This document shows, piece after piece, positions 36,760-41,807 of a DNA stretch of 41,807 bases. The DNA lies in IMG/VR virus record IMGVR_UViG_3300042539_001850, positions 1 through 41,807 of that record, one strand, 5' to 3'. The translations under genes were made by a program, and so were the position numbers. The notes beneath the pieces were generated by a model. That model had not been told where the DNA came from and ran no database searches. It worked only from the letters and a program-made list of their open reading frames with translations. Numbering within the stretch: the first letter of the stretch is position 1; the number at the start of each line of letters is the position of its first letter. This DNA is from a virus.

Positions 36760-38106
36760 TTAGTTCTTATTCCGTACTGTGTGCCAAGGTGACCAAACAG
36801 ATGGTATGCCTCGCTCATTCGCAAAATAGCTAGCAACAATGCCCTTGTCGAGCATCTCGTAGTTATTTGGTGCTGCCTGTTGAACATTTAGCGGATAATT
36901 TTGCATATAGCGGAAGGTTTTTCCAGCCTGCATTATCCACCAATATTCATCCGCATTCGCCTGCGAAAGATTAAGGCCATCTGCATCGGTACATCTCATT
37001 TCAATCAGAGGACTTGAAAGAACGGTGAACTGGCCAGCATATGGGTTACCGGGAGTTTGCCTGATCTGTAAAGTTCCTGCTGTTGATTGAGTTGCGCCTT
37101 TTGCAACTCTGGTTTCAGTTAAATTAGCACCCAGAATTAATTGCGCTGTCGCAAGCTTTGCTGGGTTAACCAAAATAACATTAGGTTGAATCAAGATCCT
37201 CTTGCCTGTGCCGGGATCTTTCATGCGAGCAAAGCGCAACATGGAAGCTTGGATGCTTGACCAGTCTTCCAACGGATTGCTGTGGTCATTTATGTAACCA
37301 AGCGTTTCGCTAGTTTGGTAGGTATTGTAGCTTGTTCCAGAATATTTGAATGAGTTGTTAACACCGATAAAGGTATCAATAACTTCAAGCTCTTTTCTGT
37401 ATGCAAGCTCTTCACCTACGCTGGCTGCAACATTTAAAATGTCACCAGTTAGATCGAAGAACACGGTTTCTTTTAGCACATCAACAGCAAGGGCATTTTC
37501 CCTTGTTTCTGGTGTTTCAATGTATCGTTCATTGAACTGCGCCCTTTGATGTGGCTCGCCGGGATTCCTGCGCTTGCCTTTGTCGCCAATGCGATTAGTT
37601 CCAATGACTTTTTGGCCATTGAGCTTGGTCGCTTCAGCAGGCATAAGCTGATCTGCAATCAAAGCGGGATTTTGAAAAGCTTCCAAAATCTTCACTTCAA
37701 TTAGACCGCCTACAACAGCAGAAAATGCATTAATATTTGCAAAAGCGGTTGGGTCGATACCTACACCAGTAGATTCAACCAAAGCTCTTGTATCGTTAGG
37801 ATGGCCCTGCTCTACTAGGCTTCTGGCTATTGTGTATCGAGCCATTGCGCCAGCATTTGCAGGATCAAAATAATTGCGCCAGCTAGAACCAATAATACCT
37901 TCAGCCAATTCTTGAATTGAGAATTGTTCGGGTCTTATCTTTTGTTCTGCAAGCCTGTGATTGCCTGCTTGATCACGCACAGGCGAACCATTGGTATCAA
38001 CCAAACCAAGGCCGTGTTTGATAAGGTTTAAAAACTCAAGCTTACCGCCTGGGTTTTTCCCCTTGGATTCATACATATCCCTGACTTTTAAAATATTCAC
38101 TCGCAT
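36760..38106 (-). CDS. Major capsid protein (HK97 fold)
   Basis: 448 residues. The recognisable layout is a long helical N-terminal arm (residues 1-110, ending in a QGHPNDTRALVESTG segment), the spine and P-domain (ADQLMPAEATKLNGQKVIGT ... FNERYIETPETRENALAVDV), and a C-terminal A-domain (NVILVNPAKLATAQLILGAN ... YWWIMQAGKTFRYMQNYPLN). It follows protease, scaffold and decoration genes. A separate protease and scaffold are encoded, so part of the N-terminal arm may be cleaved on maturation. This is the most abundant virion protein by inference. Confidence 0.88.
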   Translation of the reverse strand: MRVNILKVRDMYESKGKNPGGKLEFLNLIKHGLGLVDTNGSPVRDQAGNHRLAEQKIRPEQFSIQELAEGIIGSSWRNYFDPANAGAMARYTIARSLVEQGHPNDTRALVESTGVGIDPTAFANINAFSAVVGGLIEVKILEAFQNPALIADQLMPAEATKLNGQKVIGTNRIGDKGKRRNPGEPHQRAQFNERYIETPETRENALAVDVLKETVFFDLTGDILNVAASVGEELAYRKELEVIDTFIGVNNSFKYSGTSYNTYQTSETLGYINDHSNPLEDWSSIQASMLRFARMKDPGTGKRILIQPNVILVNPAKLATAQLILGANLTETRVAKGATQSTAGTLQIRQTPGNPYAGQFTVLSSPLIEMRCTDADGLNLSQANADEYWWIMQAGKTFRYMQNYPLNVQQAAPNNYEMLDKGIVASYFANERGIPSVWSPWHTVRNKN

Positions 38107-38131
38107 TGCTTTGACTCCTGTTAGTTGGTTT

Positions 38132-38626
38132 TTAGAATTTTTGGCGGGCTGCTAAACCATAAATCCTGCAAAGAACTCTGGTAGTAGCGGAACTGTAGTA
38201 GGCAACAACAACACCAATGGCCTTGGCTGCATCGGAAACCTCGACCACTTTTTGATCTTGGATTGCACCCGCTGCTGCTGCACCAGAGGACACAGCACCA
38301 ACCATGTCACCGGGAAGCAAGGCAGAAGATGAAGCGCAATCGGCCTCATAGATGCATTCAGTTATTACTTCAATAAAACCCGCAGTAATCTGGGCAGCAA
38401 TTCTTGCCTGCACCGCAATGCCAACAAATGTGTCATGGACATTTGTTTGATCGGTTGCAGCAGTACCAGAGCCTGTGATTGCAGATAACGGCTTTACAGT
38501 AGAAGAGCCAGAATCCCAATAAAGGAAATCACCGATTGAAATCACTATGCCTGCTGCCACAGGGTAGCGAACTAATCGGAAATCTGCTGGTTTAGTAAAA
38601 TTTCCACCGCCAAAAGTAGTAGACAT
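38132..38626 (-). CDS. Capsid decoration protein (DUF2190-like)
   Basis: 164 residues, Ala/Gly/Ser-rich and beta-like: FRLVRYPVAAGIVISIGDFL, FVGIAVQARIAAQITAGFIE and IGVVVAYYSSATTRVLCRIY. The V-x-A-G-x-x-V-x-x-G-D core resembles the DUF2190/gpD-type trimeric decoration proteins. It directly precedes the capsid gene, as these proteins do. Confidence 0.65.
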   Translation of the reverse strand: MSTTFGGGNFTKPADFRLVRYPVAAGIVISIGDFLYWDSGSSTVKPLSAITGSGTAATDQTNVHDTFVGIAVQARIAAQITAGFIEVITECIYEADCASSSALLPGDMVGAVSSGAAAAGAIQDQKVVEVSDAAKAIGVVVAYYSSATTRVLCRIYGLAARQKF

Positions 38627-38638
38627 TATTTTGACTCC

Positions 38639-39265
38639 TTAGTTTTGTAACCAGTTGTAAAGGTTGTTTCCGGTTGGGATTTTGGATGAAATGGATTCTG
38701 TCATCCTTGCGCCTGCTTTAGGCTTGGTTTGCTTGTGTGCAAGGGCCAAACGAAGAATATGACGCTCAATAGAATTCCTAGTAGGAAGCTGTAGGAAATC
38801 TTCGAGCAAAACCTTGGTCAAAGGCAGGCCAGCACTTTCGCACATTCTGCGAACAAATGTTTCTCGCTTCATGCGAGTAATTTGTTCTTGCAGTTGATTC
38901 AACCTCTTGTTGGATCGGGCCTGCTTTGATTCTTTGGCAGTCATTTTTTCGTCATCTTCTTCTTCAGTTGGCTTGTCTTCTTCTTCGCCTTCTTTGACTG
39001 GCTCTTCATCATCATCTTCTTCGGTTGGCTCTTTTTCTTCTTCTTCTTTCATGTCAGCATCGCCAAGGGCTTCCTTGACTAGGTCAACAATTTTTTGAGC
39101 CTTTTCTTCATCGCTGGAATCAGCTTCTTTCAAAGCATCCATTACCTTGGAAGCAAGATCGTCTGATTCCGAATCATCTTCCTTGGTATCTTTTTCGCCA
39201 TCTGGAGCTTCATAGTCCTCCATAGGTTTCTTGTCGTCATCTTCTTCTTTGAGCCAATTTGCCAT
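38639..39265 (-). CDS. Acidic capsid scaffold protein
   Basis: 208 residues. The first 110 are extremely acidic (runs such as KEEEEKEPTEEDDDEEPVKE), followed by a basic coiled coil (KRLNQLQEQITRMKRETFVR) and a helical C-terminus that would bind the capsid protein. This composition and its place between protease and capsid are those of scaffolds. Its acidity contrasts with the very basic tail of the adjacent protease. Confidence 0.7.
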   Translation of the reverse strand: MANWLKEEDDDKKPMEDYEAPDGEKDTKEDDSESDDLASKVMDALKEADSSDEEKAQKIVDLVKEALGDADMKEEEEKEPTEEDDDEEPVKEGEEEDKPTEEEDDEKMTAKESKQARSNKRLNQLQEQITRMKRETFVRRMCESAGLPLTKVLLEDFLQLPTRNSIERHILRLALAHKQTKPKAGARMTESISSKIPTGNNLYNWLQN

Positions 39266-39280
39266 TGCTAATCTCCTTAG

Positions 39281-40285
39281 TTAAGAAACTCTGCCACGGT
39301 TGAACGATTCGACAAATGAATGGGCCATTAATTTGAGCTTGTAATCAAGGTTGTCACGAGTCATTGCGTTTGTTTTTTTTCCAATTGGCGATTTCAAAGT
39401 ACGCATTCTTTTTGGCGTATATATTCTTTGTTTTGTTGTAATGCCTTTTTTTGGCATTTCAGCAGGATCAGCATTAAGCCTTGCTTCTCGCCTTATAGCT
39501 AATCGCTGTGACATTGCTTTCCCAGAAGTTTGCCTGTCAGTTTGCTTGTGCATTACAATATCGCTTCTGTGATAATTATCTTTTCTCATTCTGGTTGCGC
39601 CTCTGTTCACACTTCCCTTTCCTTTAGACCTTGCAAATACTCCTCCAGCTTTTTTTTGTAGTTTGGCCTCTTTACGCATTGAGGCCATATGTCGGCCTGC
39701 TGGTGTTTTAGCTTTCTTTGCCATTTTTTTTCTGTGAAGTTTGTTGTACTCTGCCTTCTTTTGTTTTTGGGCAGGAGTTAAAGGCTTTCTTGGAGCAGCT
39801 TCGCTCAAGCTTTTGGTTGTTGCAGGATCTGCTACTAAATCAACATGGCGCACTTCTGTTACTTTGTTGACCACAAAAATGTCTCCCTCTTTTTCGCCTT
39901 CACCCTGTGCATTGTGGGAAAGCCCGAATGCTTCGGGCATTCTCTCAGCAGCTTCAATAATCCTGTTTGCCATCGGGTGGGATTTCAAATAAACCAAATC
40001 ACCAAATAGGCCTTTGCCTTCGACATAGCGAATATTTACAAGCTTTCCAAACCTGTCATAAGCTGACCTAGCATCGGTGGGATCATCTTTTGGGTGGTCA
40101 ATGTTTACCTTAACATTTTCATAAAGGCCTTTGGCCTCTTTGAGCGCATTGGGAAGATATTTTCTGTTGTTTTCAGAATCAAAACCTATGATTTTAACAT
40201 TAAAAATCGTACCGCTAGCTCTGTCCACTTTTAGTGGAGAAAGACTTAGGGAACGCTCAAGTAACCAAATAAAATTTGATCTCAT
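39281..40285 (-). CDS. Prohead protease with long basic C-terminal tail
   Basis: 334 residues. The first 165 look like a phage prohead protease: NIDHPKDDPTD (candidate catalytic His near residue 62), EAFGLSHNAQG (candidate Ser near 125) and NKVTEVRHVDLVADPATTKS. Residues about 170-334 are strongly basic (KKMAKKAKTPAGRHMASMRK, TPKRMRTLKSPIGKKTNAMT), which could bind DNA or the acidic scaffold and be removed during maturation. The start codon lies inside a 9-bp hairpin. The protease assignment is by motif and gene order. Confidence 0.7.
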   Translation of the reverse strand: MRSNFIWLLERSLSLSPLKVDRASGTIFNVKIIGFDSENNRKYLPNALKEAKGLYENVKVNIDHPKDDPTDARSAYDRFGKLVNIRYVEGKGLFGDLVYLKSHPMANRIIEAAERMPEAFGLSHNAQGEGEKEGDIFVVNKVTEVRHVDLVADPATTKSLSEAAPRKPLTPAQKQKKAEYNKLHRKKMAKKAKTPAGRHMASMRKEAKLQKKAGGVFARSKGKGSVNRGATRMRKDNYHRSDIVMHKQTDRQTSGKAMSQRLAIRREARLNADPAEMPKKGITTKQRIYTPKRMRTLKSPIGKKTNAMTRDNLDYKLKLMAHSFVESFNRGRVS

Positions 40286-40306
40286 TTTTCCAGTCTCGGA
40301 AAAATG
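40283..40306 (-). promoter_or_regulatory. Hairpin enclosing the protease start codon
   Basis: CATTTTTCC (40283-40291) pairs with GGAAAAATG (40298-40306) around a 6-base loop. On the minus-strand mRNA the ATG of the protease gene is the end of the 3' arm, and the GGA that could serve as ribosome site is also paired. This would lower protease translation unless the stem is opened. Confidence 0.6.
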
Positions 40307-40332
40307 TGGTCACTTTGTCAAATTGGTTGAAC

Positions 40333-41589
40333 TTATTTTTTGGGAAGAATCGATTTGGCTGTGTATGGATTGATGTACCCATAATTAGAAACGCTTCTAG
40401 TTAAGCTCTTTCTTATTCGCAATAACTCGTCAAAAATTCTCATTCTTTTGTCAAATTTATTTAAATCTTCTCGCTGAAGGACATCTTCATCCATCAACTG
40501 CCCAGACCTCGGATCGATGAAATAACCCCATTTTATCTGATGGCCTGCGGGGAATTTGTCCTGCATGATTCTATACCTATCTGCCCCAACTACTCGCATT
40601 CTGGCCCTTTCTGGGGCTTTTTGAAACCATTGCGAATACACGGCAGGATTTGGGATTAGCTTTCCTTTGTTGTCTCTGAATACTTTTTTCGCTGCTGGGT
40701 TGTTCTCAACCTGTTTTTGCAATTTTAAAACAGGTGTAATCCAGCATCGGCAATTATGGGCGACTGTGCCATCTTCATCAATTGGAGGCCTCGGCATATG
40801 CTGAATTCCAAGCTGATGTGGCTGTGGATTTTTGTAATAAACTGTTCCGCTTCTGGCTGCATGATGTGGCCTAACCCTTGAATCCATTGTCGCATGAATT
40901 TGATATCCAATGACAAGATCCCCTAGTTTTTCATAGGTTTCCATGCGGGATTCATGGGCAATCCTTTGACATTCAGTCCTCGCAATTCTTCTTGCAGCAG
41001 CAGCATTACCCTGCACCAACGGCCTAATTGATTCTGAAATACCCTGTGGGCTTTTCCCCGCTGCGAAATCCTGCGCGATTTTTCTCGCTATGTGCTGAAG
41101 GTTTCCAAGGTTTGTTTGCTGCGCTAATCTTGCATTCCAAGTTGTTCCAAGAGTTGTTCCGTAAACAATGTCATGGACTTTTTCTTCATGCATTGGCGGA
41201 AAAATTGCTGCTTGAACTGCCTCTGCCTCTCGCTCTTCTTTGGATTTTCTTTCTTCCTGCATTGGGTAGGAAAGAAGGTGCAAGTACGCTTGTGGCAGGG
41301 TTTGGACTACAACAAGGCCTGCCTCGCTGTATGAAACCTTGGTGGTTTCAACAAATCCATGATAAAGCGTTGAAAACAGTCCATGAATGGTTTTGGTCAA
41401 GAGAAGGTGAATCTGACTGGATTTCTCCATCAGACTCGCCTTGCTCTTAAAGATTACTTTGTCCATATCTCGCCACATGGCCTGCAAGTCTTTGTCTGCC
41501 TTGTCCGCAATCTTTTCAGAATCTGCAATCATACCTTCTTGATGAAGGTTAAATCGAGCAGCCAAAGTGCTATTTACTGTGTCTTGCAT
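40333..41589 (-). CDS. MuF-type minor head protein
   Basis: 418 residues. The MuF domain (PF04233-like) covers about residues 190-310: RRIARTECQRIAHESRMETY, IHATMDSRVRPHHAARSGTV and PPIDEDGTVAHNCRCWITPV, with the conserved R-T-E ... D-x-R-x-x-H ... H-x-N-C-R-C residues. Upstream is a helical region that contacts the portal. MuF proteins are packaged in the head near the portal and may be ejected with DNA. The start is one base after the portal stop. Confidence 0.92.
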   Translation of the reverse strand: MQDTVNSTLAARFNLHQEGMIADSEKIADKADKDLQAMWRDMDKVIFKSKASLMEKSSQIHLLLTKTIHGLFSTLYHGFVETTKVSYSEAGLVVVQTLPQAYLHLLSYPMQEERKSKEEREAEAVQAAIFPPMHEEKVHDIVYGTTLGTTWNARLAQQTNLGNLQHIARKIAQDFAAGKSPQGISESIRPLVQGNAAAARRIARTECQRIAHESRMETYEKLGDLVIGYQIHATMDSRVRPHHAARSGTVYYKNPQPHQLGIQHMPRPPIDEDGTVAHNCRCWITPVLKLQKQVENNPAAKKVFRDNKGKLIPNPAVYSQWFQKAPERARMRVVGADRYRIMQDKFPAGHQIKWGYFIDPRSGQLMDEDVLQREDLNKFDKRMRIFDELLRIRKSLTRSVSNYGYINPYTAKSILPKK

Positions 41590-41807
41590 TTATATCGCTG
41601 TGGGTGATTCTGGTGGTGGTGGCGGTGGTGCTTGGCCCATGCCCATGTCAGGCAGGGTCAACGGCATACCAATACCTTTTCCTGCAAGCTCTGCCATGTT
41701 TCGCTCTTCTTTCTCCCAATCCAATCCGATCTCCTGCGCTATTGTCTGTTTGGATTTGATTCCCAAACTTGAATAGATGGAGTTGTTGCCTGCTTCAATC
41801 GATTTAT
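41590..41807 (-). CDS. Portal protein, C-terminal part (continues from base 1)
   Basis: This is the 3' end of the portal gene that begins at 1481. In the closed circle it adds the final residues and ends in a proline-rich tail (six consecutive prolines, then ESPTAI) at a TAA stop at 41590-41592. The MuF gene starts at 41589, one base after that stop codon, so translation of the two is probably coupled. Bases 41681-41807 are the duplicated overlap and should be counted once. Confidence 0.85.
   Translation of the reverse strand, partial: KSIEAGNNSIYSSLGIKSKQTIAQEIGLDWEKEERNMAELAGKGIGMPLTLPDMGMGQAPPPPPPESPTAI
41681..41807. repeat. Contig end overlap, copy 2 (circular closure)
   Basis: Exact copy of bases 1-127; see that entry. 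Both copies lie inside the portal coding sequence. Confidence 0.95.

Noticed and set aside
38907-39098. Plus-strand Ser-rich frame
   Set aside because: Antisense shadow of the Glu/Asp codons of the acidic scaffold.

Overview
The window is one complete, circular temperate phage (or excised prophage) genome of 41,680 bp. The last 127 bases repeat the first 127 exactly, so the contig closes on itself and the cut falls inside the portal gene. Base composition looks AT-rich (about 40% GC by eye). Every recognisable gene but one lies on the minus strand. The head and tail genes are those of a long-tailed siphophage: HK97-type capsid, tube protein, a lambda G/GT-like -1 frameshift and an 872-residue tape measure. 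The host cannot be read directly. A DUF1580-like protein, two CsrA-like proteins and a papain-fold lysis enzyme would fit a Planctomycetota host, but this is inference.

Layout in the direction of transcription (high to low coordinates). (1) 14417-9887: early operon with an unknown protein, a CsrA-like protein, RecT/Bet, a putative replication initiator, zinc-ribbon proteins, a DUF6378-like protein and RusA. (2) 9475-9886: a 412-bp non-coding block with a perfect 34-bp palindrome, four TGTACAC sites and a near-consensus promoter; a candidate origin/operator. (3) 9474-5011: nine small accessory genes (DUF7227-like, NGWTNY-type, ASCH, zinc protein and others). Six copies of one structured leader cassette, a 9-10 bp hairpin followed by an AGGAG leader, lie between them; tandem terminators close the unit. 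(4) 4759-1 and on across the join to 21194: a 41-residue Lys-rich peptide, PAPS-reductase-like protein, ParB-like protein, terminase subunits, portal, MuF, protease, acidic scaffold, decoration, major capsid, connectors, tail tube, frameshifted chaperones, tape measure, tail tip and fibre genes, then a terminator. (5) 21105-18687: lysis cassette (membrane proteins, a secreted Ig-like protein, a papain-like peptidase). (6) 18696-17447: an HNH / DOT1-like methyltransferase / HNH sandwich. (7) 17446-14767: lysogeny block with a tRNA-Arg(CCU)-like attachment region flanked by two copies of one palindrome, integrase, a winged-helix protein, seven helically phased TGCA sites, a DUF1580-like protein, a tRNA-like structured element, a MerR/AlpA-type HTH protein and a second CsrA-like protein. 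The only plus-strand gene, a ribbon-helix-helix protein (14616-14816), faces this block.

Regulation looks unusually dense. Two minus-strand promoters share the box ATGGCAACATA at the same distance from their -10 elements. Two CsrA-like RNA-binding candidates sit in the same genome as six near-identical hairpin-plus-AGGAG leaders. Several genes begin inside or next to hairpins. The leader-cassette array and the attachment region are the parts I consider most likely to be undescribed.
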